Shown here piece by piece: positions 12,351 to 20,991 of a stretch of DNA of 64,000 nt. Origin of the DNA: Arbacia lixula. Lineage: Eukaryota > Echinodermata > Echinoidea > Arbacioida > Arbaciidae. Both the position numbers and the translations under genes were made by a program. A model generated the notes under the pieces. It saw nothing but the letters and a program-made list of their open reading frames with translations. It was not told where the DNA came from and did no database searches. How positions within the stretch are numbered: position 1 is the first letter of the stretch; every line of letters starts with the position of its first letter. Where the stretch lies: NCBI GenBank assembly GCA_963669155.1, contig OZ022576.1:10532618-10596617 (forward strand), given 5' to 3'.

Positions 12351-15300
12351 AATTTCTCTCTTTATTACCCTCTCCTTTTTTTCTCCCTCTCAACCACTCT
12401 ACCTTTCCCACTCTCTCTCTTTCTCTCTGTCAGTCTGTCAATATTTCCTCTCTTCTGTGGTGGTATTCTGAAAAAAGAAGTTAATTTTTTACTTCACGTT
12501 TAACTTCAATTGCTATTATTGGCCATTATTAAGGCCATTGATGCTATAGATCTCGTCACTTCTCCACCACTCTCTTAACCATAGAGCTGTGTCGCCCTGA
12601 TGACAATCCGGACCGAAGCTGGGAAGTGGTTCGACGAAAGTTGCTACCGGGAGCTTCCGTCGTACTGCCAGAAACCTGTCGGTAAGATCACCGACATCCC
12701 CCCCCCCCCACTTCCCTACTCACCCCGGGCTTGCCACTGGATCCATTTTTTGATTCGGGGAGGGGGGGGGGGGAGAGATTATGTTCCCCAACAGTGGACA
12801 CACAAACTGCTCTACTTGTCATGCCTGTCGTGCTTGTTGGAGCCCTCCCCCCCCCCCTCCCACCTCCCACCTCCGCCCCCCTCACCCCCGTCTCCAAACC
12901 CCTCCCCCCCTCTCTCTCTATGTTTGTGTAGGAGGGATAGATGACGATATCAGAAGGGAACTTAATGAAAGTTGTCAGCACTGACTAAATAGACAGTGCC
13001 AACAATTTCAGTGAAATCCTTGGCACTAGCCTCTGACTGTTACTGTGGTAACTGTCGGAGAAAGACAACTTGTCAGACGAAAAATAATGAAGAAATGCCC
13101 CCCGGCACGACGGAAGTGTCCATTGTGGTCAAACAAATATGTGTTGCGGTAAAGATAAAGCAAAATTGATATAAGTACCACAGGTAAAACTACCATCTAC
13201 CAGTAAGTGACGTCGGCCTTGGGCGTTATCGTACCATCCTTTTTTTTTTTTTTACCCTTCTGCTCTTCCGCCACAGATCCCGCTTTGACGCCCCCACCTG
13301 ACGTGATCTCGCTCTGTCGCGAGGGGTACGCCTCCTACTTCGAGGACTGCTTCAAATTCGTCTCTAAAGGCATGACCTTCGACGACGCCGAGGACGAATG
13401 CGTAAAGGACATGGCCCATCTGGCGAGCGTCAAGGATGCCTATCAGGAGGCATTCATCGAGACGCTCATGTACGAGAACCAGGCAGACTCCGCCTGGATC
13501 GGACTGCAAGCACGAGTGAGTTGGGGGAGTTGAGGGTTTTTCTTATGAGTAAAGGCCACGTCAGACGGCACCAACCGATCAGTCGTATGACTCTGCGACT
13601 GGCCAAATCACAGAGTCGTAGCCCCTTGCGACCGTAGAATTAGGGCAAGATATTGAGCACAACATCTGTGAATCCACTAGCAACAGCCAGTAAAGTGTCA
13701 TTGATAAGTCATGCAGCTGTTAATTGACACGTGTGGTGTACAATGGCATTGTTGTGTTCAGAATCAATTACCCGATATCACACAAATGGTGAGGTCTAAA
13801 TTTGGTCCAAAAGTGAAGGATTATTATAAGACTAATTATTCATAAAATGTCACGTGACCTGCTTCTAAAAACATTGACATCCTTTAATTTGTATTTTTGA
13901 GCTTGATTCGAGTTGTAACTTATTTATATGTATTTTTTTTCAATAGCGCCATATCTGTGTCTATATAACATGATTATTCTGATCTCGTTCAAGGGTGAGG
14001 ATGAGTTGTACACGTGGACAGACGGATGGCCAGTGCACTACAGCACCTGGGGGCCCGGGCAGCCGTCCCGGGACGATGGGGGTGGGTGCGTGGAGACCAC
14101 GGTCGACGGCCACTGGAACGATGTCGATTGCTCGAAATCACAGCCTTACGTCTGCAAGTATACCGATAGTAAGTCCCTGGGGTATTTAAATCCTGCTGAC
14201 TACATGGTGTACCTTGTTTCTTCATCTTCTTCAGTTGTCCTTTACCCCTCCTTTATATTTAGAGTAAAATATTGACCTTAGCATAATATCATTCGTTTTG
14301 TTGCGACCCTTGACAAAAATGTATAATGCTCATTAACGACCTTTTTGTCTCGCCCACCGGAGGTGAAGGCGAGACTAAGGGATCCAAATGGCGTCCGTCC
14401 GTCGTCCGTCCGTCGTCCGTCCGTCGTCCGTTAAAGTTTACCTGCAAGACTCTCTTTTGACAAATAACTTCACATGGGTTGCTTCGATTACAACCTAACT
14501 TGGGTCATAGATGCACTGGGGGTACCTTCATGTTATGGTACCGTTGGAGGTCACAGGATAAGGTCAAAGGTCATTTGAGGTCATACGTTAAAGTTTACCT
14601 GCAAGACTCTCTTTTGACAAATAACTTCACATAGGTTGCTTGGATTACAACCTAACTTGGGTCATAGATGCACTGGGGGTACCTTCATGTTATGGTGCCG
14701 TTGGAGGTCACAGGATAAGGTCAAAGGTCATTTGAGGTCATACGTTAAAGTTTACCTGCAAGACTCTCTTTTGACAAATAACTTCACATAGGTTGCTTGG
14801 ATTACAACCTAACTTGGGTCATAGATGCACTGGGGGTACCTTCATGTTATGGTACCGTTGGTGGTCACAGGATAGGGTCAAAGGTCATTTGAGGTCATAC
14901 GTTAAAGTTTACCTGCAAGACTCTCTTTTGACAAATAACTTCACATGGGTTGCTTGGATTACAACCTAACTTGGGTCATAGATGCACTGGGGGTACCTTC
15001 ATGTTATGGTACCGTTGGAGGTCACAGGATAAGGTCAAAGGTCATTTGAGGTCATACGTTAAAGTTTACCTGCAAGACTCTCTTTTGACAAATAACTTCA
15101 CATGGGTTGCTTGGATTACAACCTAACTTGGGTCATAGATGCACTGGGGGTACCTTCATGTTATGGTACCGTTGGAGGTCACAGGATAAGGTCAAAGGTC
15201 ATTTGAGGTCAGGGATACAATTCTTTTGCGTAGCAACGGAGATCGCGTTATTTCTGGTTGTTTTCGCAAGTGGGCGAGACACAATATTGCTAATGCCTTG

Positions 15301-18300
15301 TTTTAAAATGAAGATTAAGTTGGTCAGCCTTGAAGTAAATCTCAACACGATTTTGTGCCTCGTTAAAGCTTAATTTATTTTTCTTCTGTTCATATGACAA
15401 CTTTCATGGGTTCGAGCTTAATAGTAGCAACTAGACTTAATGAACAAATTAACCGAATCTTAAGAATTGGCGACTGGCATCGCTGATTATTTTCGACTCG
15501 TTCCTTCCACAGCAATGATGCCCACCGCCGCCCCGACCATGCAGGGCTACTGCAATCCTGGCTGGGAGGCGTTTGGCCAGCACTGCTACCTGTTTTTGAC
15601 TCTACAGAATCAGGCTCGGCCCTGGTCCGATGCCGAGTTCGACTGCCTTCGCAACGGAGGGACCCTTCTCACCGTGCACAACGCAGACGAGAACGCGTTT
15701 ATCGTGCGGCATCTCATGGGGCGAAGCCGACGACGACGACAGATCAGGGATGATGACTTCGGGGAAGACGCTGTCCCGGACGAGGAGGTGGACCTATGGA
15801 TGGGAGTGGTCAGAAATGGAGACGGTATGGACAGTGGCTACGTCATTACCAAGCCATTTACCATTGTCATAGCATTACGTACGCCAATCTAGTTTGACTC
15901 GGCCATAAGTTTATAGGGGGTTCAACCTTGCGGGAACATACGTGGGTCATGCACTGCTATACGGTTGGGTATCTCCACCGCCACGTCTTAGCTCCCGTTG
16001 TACTAAAAAAAAAAAAAGCACATTCAACATTGTGAATAAACTGTTCTGTTAATATTTTGAAATATTGTCAAGTTACGATGAACGGAAATATGAAAGTACA
16101 GACGAGTAGACAAGATAGGATTGGACAAGAAGACGAGATGGCAAATTTGGGGGAGAAGATGATAACAAGATTGTAACAGTTACTTGTTTTCTGGCGCAAA
16201 TCAGTGAATTGATAATATCATTGTGCTGACGAGAAAAAGTGAGAATTTAGGACAGGAAATCGATAATACGAGCCGATAAGACTAAACTCTTGATCTCATC
16301 AATTCACTGATTTGCGCCAGAAAACAAGTAACTATTACAATCTTGTTATCATCTTCTCCCCCAAATTTGCCATCTCGTCTTCTTGTCCAAACCTATCTCG
16401 TCTACTCATCTGTACTTTCATATTTTTTTCGAGGGTGGAAATCATTGTGCCGACGAGAAGGTGAGAATTTAGGACAGGAAATCGGTAATACGAGCCGATA
16501 AGACAAGACTCCTGATCTCATCAATTCACTGATTTGCGCCAGAAAACAAATAACTGTTACAATCTTATCATCTTCTCCCCAAAATTTGCCATCCTAAATG
16601 CTCCCATTTCCTTAAATGGCTTGATAATTTACCTCGCGTTACTGCCAAAATTATCTCTTCATGTTCATCTTCGAACAACTTCTCTCTAATTTCATTGGGA
16701 CTTGGTGGTCTTCTTTTTTTAGTCCTGCTGTAAACAAAGATCAAAAGAATAATGTGGTTGATTATCTGTTCCTTCTCTTAATTAGAATGCTTAACACCAA
16801 TGTGTATATCTACCCAACTGGCATTTTTATTTGATACATATTAAATAGGTTATCAGAATCGATCCATAAATTTCTCGTCTTTTCACGTGTGAAATACAGA
16901 TGCTCGTAGGTTTCTTCGGTATTCCCACATAATGAGCATTCACTGTCTGAAGAAATTTTGAATAAATGTAAATATTTCTTCGTGTATATTAGTTCATAAA
17001 GCATTTTAAATTGAAACTCTCTAAGCCTACTGCTTAAAGTGTATTTTCTGGGTCTTGAAAGTATAGCATGAATATCTTTTTCGGGGTAATTATATTTCTT
17101 TTCTATATTATTAAATGCATATGATTTTTCAAATTTAATACTTAAAAGTACCTTATATATTTTCTTAAATGTTACGATTAGTAAACTGTTAGTCTTACTT
17201 TAAAGATAAATTATAGATTTAGACCAGTGTCCTCACTGTTTTCTTTTTTCAAAATGTGTTTCCATGACTCTGGAATATTTTCAAAAACTTTCTTTTCCAT
17301 CTAACCCCTTTCTCAGAAAGTCTCTAGATTTGATGTTGCCTACCCTATGAATAATATGATGTAATTTAAATATATTTTTAAGAAATAGGTTTTCATCAAA
17401 TAGCATATGCCCGTTTATGTCGGATAAATTTGTTGTTAAAAAAGATCTTTTAGATGTTTCCGTTTTAAGAAGAACTTCTTTGGTAGTGGCCTAAATTTCC
17501 AACATTTCCATATAAAATTTTGGTAAAGATAGTTTACAAACAGTGAAATATTAGTGAATAATAACAAAAGACCTCCTATATCACGGGTTCCATATATACA
17601 TAAAAGAAAGTTTCCATCCTTTTCTAAAGTCTCCTGTTAAAAAAAATCGTAGAATCGTAGAATCGATACAGAAATCGTTCGATTGATCTGTCGATCGTAT
17701 GATCACTTGTAACTCTTTGTGATACGGGGCCGTGAAGGTATATGAGCTGTCATCAATTAAATCAACGCTAGCTCCTCAAAAAAGGGATACATACCCGTAT
17801 TTGAATTGATAATGACATTGCCCTGTTTTCTCTCTAGGTGGTTTTCAGTACGTGAACGGCGATCCTGTGAATTACGCCAACTGGGGTACCGGGGAGCCGT
17901 ATGATGCGGTCGGGTCTGACTGCGTGGCAATGAGGCCGGACCAGTTCGGCCATTGGGCTGCACTCCCCTGCGACACTAACAACCAGTATGCCTGCAAGCG
18001 CTCAATGAGTAAGTATATATATTCTGCACGCTTGTATAAGGACGTGAGTGTTCAATGATTTGCCAAGTGTCTCGAGCTTTTCGATTAAGATCATCTCCTT
18101 TCCATGTATGCAAACATCCTACGAATCATTGTAAGTCATTGTTTCATGGATAAAGCTCATGCATATTTATATCCCTGCATTACAAACTTAAAGAAATTAG
18201 AGAGAAAGAACGGGATGTTGGAAGGAAAAGAGACGGACACAACACAACTCAAAGGAGGACAAGAAATGGAACACACAGATACTAGACATGATGTGTTTGC

Positions 18301-19176
18301 CTCGATCCATTCCGCGCTTTAAATTCCTCTCAATTCACGTGGGAAACAATCAACATATCTGTAAAATACGTCATTCAAAAATCACTATATAATATAGATT
18401 TCATCATCAATATGAATTCCATAGAATTGATTTTGATCAAATTTGAGACGATTATTTTCCTGGTTATTTTGCAGTTCCGCTAACAACAACACCGGGACGT
18501 GTTTCCGGGACGACACGGGAGTCTAAAGGAACGACACGGGAACCAGAAATACAGACTACAGGCATGCCAGGTATGTCTTGGTACTGTTTCATGTATATTT
18601 ACTGATTATTAAACACATTTATAACATCATCTACACAATTAACTACTCAATAAATCTAAGAAGCGTGTTGATATGCTTTTTATTATTTTACCACTCAGCG
18701 GTAAAATGAAGTATTTATTTTCATCATGTTCAACTATACTTCGATGTTGACGATGATTTACGTACACGTCTTCCTAATGATAGTCCTGGAAGAAATATAT
18801 ACTTTGATCCGGGAAAACAATTACGGATTCAAAATGTTGATCTTTTAAATGAAACCCAAGTGCTATTTTAATCTTTAGCGTATCAAATTAAGCTGAATTC
18901 TTCGAAGCAGTGGTGCAAACATATTCATATAGTCATACCGTATTAGATTAGACATCAGAGATAAATTTGACTCTACATTTATTACGACTATTGTCTTTTA
19001 ATGATAACCTCGGCACAGTGTCTGGAGGTCTGTCACCAGGAGCCATCGCAGGGATCGTGATAGTGTCCGTGGCAGGGGTGGCCATTTTGGGTGGCATAGG
19101 AGCTTGGTTCTACATGTCTAGGAAGAAGAATCCTCTCCGGTTTGAGAATGAGCTGGACGTGTCCAATCCACACTGA
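4472..19176 (+). CDS. Multi-CTLD type I membrane receptor (macrophage mannose receptor-like), whole gene span
   Basis: Spliced gene with 12 confident coding exons, which have their own entries. The order is: signal peptide, four C-type lectin-like domains, a Thr-rich stalk, a transmembrane helix and a short basic tail. Exon phases join without a break, apart from one ambiguous linking exon in CTLD1 that gives about 722 or 770 residues. Each CTLD shows the family cysteines and a W-[IVM]-G motif. Calcium-site motifs vary: CTLD2 has QPN with WFD, CTLD3 has QPS with WND, and CTLD4 has EPY with WAA. Sugar binding by CTLD4 is therefore doubtful and CTLD3 is the best candidate. The family usually works in endocytosis or recognition at the plasma membrane; the ligand here is unknown. 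The tail has no NPxY or dileucine-type signal that I can see. The gene converges on the TSP1/Ig gene of the opposite strand. Confidence 0.85.
4755..4960 (+). repeat. (GAT/GAG)n-rich tract
   Basis: Imperfect GAT, GAG and GAA trinucleotides in intron 1 of the lectin gene. Confidence 0.85.
5624..5792. promoter_or_regulatory. Cluster of heat-shock-element-like motifs
   Basis: Four perfect GAAAGTTC pairs and one CAAAGTTC variant are repeated every 14-19 bp at 5624-5706. A perfect three-part element, GAATGTTCATGAA, lies at 5779-5791. The pattern nGAAnnTTCnnGAAn is the HSF1 binding site. It lies in intron 1 of the lectin gene. Function is inferred. Confidence 0.4.
5887..6316. mobile_element. Fold-back element with nested inverted repeats
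   Basis: Outer arms 5887-5932 and 6146-6190 are complementary (...GATTGGTTAAAA / TTTTAACCAATCGATG...). A second hairpin, 6192-6231 with 6281-6316, carries GGGGCACAGTTAAAAT. No transposase. Probably a non-autonomous DNA transposon in lectin intron 1. Confidence 0.7.
6496..6572 (+). repeat. (GAT)n microsatellite
   Basis: Imperfect GAT repeats in lectin intron 1; the Met-rich and Ile-rich frames across it are not genes. Confidence 0.85.
7138..7388 (+). CDS. Lectin gene exon 2: first half of CTLD1
   Basis: The acceptor CCCACAAG leads into a phase-1 exon. It begins with a linker (EGGPHVVQPLISD...), followed by a long-form CTLD start: C-x-L-D-A-S-W...GFCYY, then TWEAAEGLCAKDGGHLASI, the helix-2 and 'A-x-L-A-S-I' region of CTLDs. 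It ends ATG|GTGAGC in phase 0. An acidic DDDD stretch interrupts the loop before the helix. Confidence 0.85.
7433..7463 (+). repeat. G-run just after a splice donor
   Basis: A (G)n/GGGC run starts about 45 nt after the exon 2 donor of the lectin gene. It could form a G-quadruplex. Confidence 0.7.
8199..8263 (+). CDS. Lectin gene exon 3: CTLD1 core strand (WVGL)
   Basis: The exon starts in phase 0 after TTTAACAG and encodes VELLEVQAWVGLRSRFKDYGP, which contains the CTLD core W-V-G-L motif. The donor GA|GTAAGT is strong and leaves phase 2. It follows exon 2 in frame. Confidence 0.8.
8855..9075. mobile_element. MITE-like repeat, copy 1
   Basis: Begins with a perfect hairpin (GTCAGCACTGACCAAATGGT with CAGTGCTGAC) and shares about 140 bp with 12955-13095. 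Its right end (GCGTAACTTACGAAC) also matches the fold-back element at 21934-22106. Confidence 0.65.
9224..9395 (+). CDS. Candidate linking exon of CTLD1 (alternative A)
   Basis: An open stretch runs from acceptor TTGATAG to donor AAAA|GTAGGT. It starts in phase 2 and ends in phase 0, exactly as needed between exons 3 and 5. The translation (TPESLLIKLYPF...WISPVGRAHFTLNSTC...) does not look like a normal CTLD long loop. It may be chance, or a divergent insert. The 28-nt alternative at 9911-9938 fits the phases equally well. Confidence 0.25.
9636..9820 (+). repeat. (CT)n tract followed by T-run
   Basis: Imperfect TCTC/CTTT repeat of about 145 bp, then about 23 T, in the third intron of the lectin gene. 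It gives spurious Ser/Leu-rich frames. Confidence 0.9.
9911..9938 (+). CDS. Candidate 28-nt linking microexon of CTLD1 (alternative B)
   Basis: Acceptor ATTTATACAG and donor AAC|GTGTAA enclose 28 nt. It reads EYVKYIGRRN across the junction and again goes from phase 2 to phase 0. 'V-x-Y-x-x' recalls the V-x-Y-x-x-W strand of CTLDs, but the tryptophan and the EPN/QPD loop are missing. If correct, CTLD1 lacks most of the calcium-binding loop. Confidence 0.3.
10122..10473 (+). CDS. Lectin gene exon 5: end of CTLD1, linker, start of CTLD2
   Basis: The exon opens in phase 0 after ACTTTAG with VESCEAL, the same position as the SCVAL exon start in CTLD2, which supports this border. It closes CTLD1 (...MAPEPCDIPMRFICKRA), passes an acidic linker (AKVEEKEEPAAVVGA) and begins CTLD2 (CESGWLQFEDQCYSV...CQDMGANLATILSHPVQ). 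The donor CAGG|GTACGT leaves phase 1. Confidence 0.85.
10500..10635 (+). repeat. (GAT/ATT)n microsatellite
   Basis: Imperfect trinucleotide and hexanucleotide repeat starting 25 nt after the exon 5 donor of the lectin gene. Confidence 0.85.
11929..12098 (+). CDS. Lectin gene exon 6: CTLD2 middle
   Basis: After TTCTGTAG the exon encodes AFLTAEMEFESSDVWIGL, then FTWIDVSFPNYTNWGIRQPNG. It has the WIGL motif, the W-x-D / N-Y-x-N-W region and a QPN triad, which suggests galactose-type or generic calcium-site spacing. It ends GCG|GTAATA in phase 0. Confidence 0.9.
12283..12430 (+). repeat. C-run and (CT)n microsatellite
   Basis: A C-run, then about 30 CT units and decayed CT-rich sequence, between lectin exons 6 and 7. 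Confidence 0.9.
12585..12681 (+). CDS. Lectin gene exon 7: CTLD2 C-terminal part
   Basis: The phase-0 exon after ACCATAG encodes SCVALMTIRTEAGKWFDESC followed by YRELPSYCQKPV. The conserved WND is replaced by WFD and both closing cysteines are present. The donor G|GTAAGA leaves phase 1 and matches exon 8. Confidence 0.9.
12955..13095. mobile_element. MITE-like repeat, copy 2
   Basis: Shares GTTGTCAGCACTGAC, CACTAGCCTCTGACTGTTAC and GTCAGACGAAAAAT with 8855-9075. It lies between exons 7 and 8 of the lectin gene. Confidence 0.65.
13277..13515 (+). CDS. Lectin gene exon 8: linker and first half of CTLD3
   Basis: A T-rich tract and CCACAG precede the exon. It starts with a Pro-rich linker (DPALTPPPDVISL), then C-x-E-G-Y-x-S-Y-x-x-x-C and FDDAEDECVKDMAHLASV, and finishes at AWIGLQAR. 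Donor CGA|GTGAGT, phase 0. Confidence 0.9.
13994..14168 (+). CDS. Lectin gene exon 9: second half of CTLD3
   Basis: The exon encodes GEDELYTWTDGWPVHYSTWG, then PGQPSRDDGGGCVETT, then HWNDVDCSKSQPYVCKYTD. It keeps WND and both cysteines, with QPS in place of QPD/EPN. It is the most canonical CTLD half in the gene, and so the likeliest calcium-dependent sugar binder. Donor A|GTAAGT, phase 1. Confidence 0.92.
14343..15284. mobile_element. TIR-bounded element containing 157-bp tandem repeats
   Basis: The left end TTTTGTCTCGCCCAC is mirrored by GTGGGCGAGACACAA at the right end. The left end also has an internal hairpin (GTCTCGCC...GGCGAGAC). Inside are five copies of a 157-bp unit. No coding potential. 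It interrupts the intron between CTLD3 and CTLD4. Confidence 0.75.
14431..15210. repeat. 157-bp tandem repeat, five copies
   Basis: Copies start at 14431, 14588, 14745, 14902 and 15059, each exactly 157 bp and almost identical. Each holds four AGGTCA-type half-sites, including AGGTCAAAGGTCA (copy 3 has GGGTCA in the first half). Confidence 0.95.
15513..15824 (+). CDS. Lectin gene exon 10: first half of CTLD4 with polybasic insert
   Basis: After TTCCACAG comes a short Thr/Pro linker (MMPTAAPTMQG), then CNPGWEAFGQHCYLFL, WSDAEFDCLRNGGTLLTV and VDLWMGVV. Between helix 2 and the core strand sits an insert of about 25 residues. It holds RSRRRRQIR followed by an acidic run, so it is a likely furin-type cleavage site or exposed loop. 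Donor GACG|GTATGG, phase 1. Confidence 0.88.
16089..16425. mobile_element. Long inverted repeat (fold-back element)
   Basis: Arms of about 124 bp (16089-16215 and 16298-16425) are nearly perfect reverse complements, from ATGAAAGTACAGACGAGTAG to its mirror. The loop is about 80 bp. Confidence 0.9.
16430..16597. repeat. Partial tandem copy of the fold-back element
   Basis: Repeats the loop and right arm of 16089-16425 (AGAATTTAGGACAGGAAATC... GATTTGCGCCAGAAAACAA). It suggests unequal duplication after insertion. Confidence 0.8.
16620..17640 (-). pseudogene. Non-LTR retrotransposon relic (RT C-terminal region)
   Basis: Minus-strand translation in broken frames gives a LINE C-terminus. FENIPESWKHILKKENS is followed by LSSRLREFQFKMLYELIYTK, and then by CSLCGNTEETYEHLYF...LW, a zf-RVT zinc-binding motif. 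Stops and frame breaks show it is dead. It lies in the CTLD4 intron, antisense to the lectin gene. Confidence 0.75.
17838..18008 (+). CDS. Lectin gene exon 11: second half of CTLD4
   Basis: A pyrimidine-rich acceptor (TTTTCTCTCTAG) precedes GGFQYVNGDPVNYANWGTGE, then PYDAVGSDCVAM, HWAALPCDTNNQYACKR. WND is replaced by WAA and EPN by EPY, so canonical calcium/sugar binding is probably lost. Donor A|GTAAGT, phase 1. Confidence 0.92.
18475..18570 (+). CDS. Lectin gene exon 12: Thr-rich stalk
   Basis: After TTTTGCAG the exon encodes IPLTTTPGRVSGTTRESKG and TTREPEIQTTGMP, with an imperfect repeat around GTTRE. It is a typical O-glycosylated juxtamembrane stalk. It starts and ends in phase 1 (donor CCAG|GTATGT). 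Confidence 0.85.
19019..19176 (+). CDS. Lectin gene exon 13: transmembrane helix and tail, stop
   Basis: The acceptor GGCACAG is followed by SGGLSPGAIAGIVIVSVAGV and AILGGIGAWFYM, a Gly-rich transmembrane helix. A basic stop-transfer (SRKKNP) and a 19-residue cytoplasmic tail follow, with TGA at 19174-19176. The tail has no ITAM, YxxPhi or NPxY motif. Confidence 0.92.
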
Positions 19177-19215
19177 GGAACATCCGACCGTCTCCAATAA
19201 CAAAATATGATATGA

Positions 19216-19221
19216 AATAAA
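19216..19221 (+). terminator. Possible poly(A) signal AATAAA for the lectin gene
   Basis: AATAAA lies 40 nt after the stop. A more distant ATTAAA is at 20019-20024, so a longer 3' UTR is equally possible. Confidence 0.35.
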
Positions 19222-20018
19222 CAGAAAGCTCAATTTTAACTACTCCACCTATCAATCTAGAACATGAAAATGCATGCCTCCATACATTAACAGAAAGCAA
19301 AACATGTATTGCGTGCATGGTACGTAACATTCCAAGTACTTATCCCTTTTTTCACTAAAAAGAAACTATATTTTACAATTTTCTTGATAATATTTGTTGT
19401 TTTGATGTAATATAATTACTCACGTTACTGTCGAAATATATTTTCCGCTTAACGCCTACTTGTTATCTTTTTAATTAGATATTTTCTTATTTACTTGGTA
19501 TTTCCATAAACATAGGCCTTAGGTCTACACAATAATCCCTTTCTAGGCTTGCACAATCTTAACGTTTTGAACATGTTAAATGTTCAATTCATAAGAGACA
19601 ACCACAGTGCGCTAGCTCCCATAATTATGATTGTGGTCCATAACTTATGACGTGATACGAATTATTTTATCCTTGTTAATGTGTCAAATAATAGATTCTT
19701 TAACTATAAAATGATAAAAGTAGCGTAAAGATAAAACAGGCTCATATATACACTAGAGCAATGATCCATGTAGTTTAATGTATTGTCTGGCTATGATATT
19801 AGTACACACACTTTACTGTGGATTATATATTTAAAAAAAGCCTTCCCGTATATTCTCACCAAAGATGTGAAGATTTATTTTATGCTTAACGATTTGAAAT
19901 GCGTCAATTGTACTTTTATCACGTTTATCATGAATTGTGAAGTTTTTATATCAATGTAACCATTTTTCACATCACATGTATGTATCTTGCTTTATAAAAT
20001 GTCATGAATAATGGGTGT

Positions 20019-20024
20019 ATTAAA
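20019..20024 (+). terminator. Possible distal poly(A) signal ATTAAA
   Basis: The common variant hexamer lies about 840 nt past the lectin stop codon, in AT-rich DNA. It would give a long 3' UTR approaching the convergent gene. Confidence 0.25.
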
Positions 20025-20443
20025 GCATTCGATCACAGAAGAATTTTGACCTCTTTTTTATGATCGTGCTTGAAGTCAAACCACAACATCGTTCTCTTTA
20101 TATATATTCAGTGATAGATATACTAATTCGTTACCATGGCAATTGGGTATTTCTTGAATCTATTTCTCGGAGCTCCCAGACTCTCACTGTCTCACTATAT
20201 TGACTCAGACACTAATATGGTAGCTGGAATACTCCACAAGGGATATACTACAAATAATTTCTGCATATAAAATATGCTCTTCATGACATGTTTGTTCAAG
20301 TAAAGCAACTGTACTATTATACTGGCGAATAGAAGTAATATGCACACGTGTTTGAGCGTCTGGGCACGTTATGCAGTGCGTAGAATTTGTATAACAGATG
20401 CTTTAACTACACATAAGTTTGTATATGGGTATTTTGTGCTTGT

Positions 20444-20463
20444 GTGCGTGCGTGTGTGTGTGT

Positions 20464-20521
<58 letters not shown>

Positions 20522-20580
20522 TGTGTGTATTTGTGTACGTGAGATGGAGGATCTGGATTGGGGGGGGGGGGGGTGGGGGG
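20444..20580 (+). repeat. (GT)n microsatellite and G-run
   Basis: About 40 GT units, then a GGGG-rich run. It lies just beyond the - strand stop codon, so it may be transcribed as (CA)n in that gene's 3' UTR. Confidence 0.9.
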
Positions 20581-20991
20581 AGGCAGTTTTCATCTCTCCT
20601 TGTGAAGACACATGCAGGGATTTGTTCATATAACTATGGCAACCATGCTGATTAGCCCTTCCTTTGCCATGCAGCTACAATGCTGCTGTATTGAGTCTGC
20701 GTGAATATTTGGTGGCACAGCTTTTAGTGACACAAAAGTTACGATGAATAGTGTCGGGATGTGGCACCCAATGCGATACGCACCACCCGCTCCTCGGTGA
20801 ATTAGCTTTCTTACTACTGGCCGTAAGTCCCAACACCAATTGTAGAACTCAGTACGTTACTAATCATTAGAATAAGGTCATGAAGGTAGCTCGTCAACTT
20901 GAATCCGTATTCTACAGGAAGCAGAAACTTCCGTATAATACCTATTGACCATGGTTCATTTTTAACTGATGGTGTTCTTGTTTCATGGACA

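Larger units (their letters stand above)
19177..20991. other. Intergenic 3' flank between convergent genes
   Basis: No coding exon is visible. The segment must hold the 3' UTRs of both the + strand lectin gene and the - strand TSP1/Ig gene. It is AT-rich up to about 20300. A long (GT)n tract and a G-run follow at 20444-20580, next to the - strand stop codon. Confidence 0.6.

Noticed and set aside
14431-15210. CRISPR-like regular array
   Set aside because: The repeats are head-to-tail without unique spacers, in a eukaryotic intron; it is a minisatellite.
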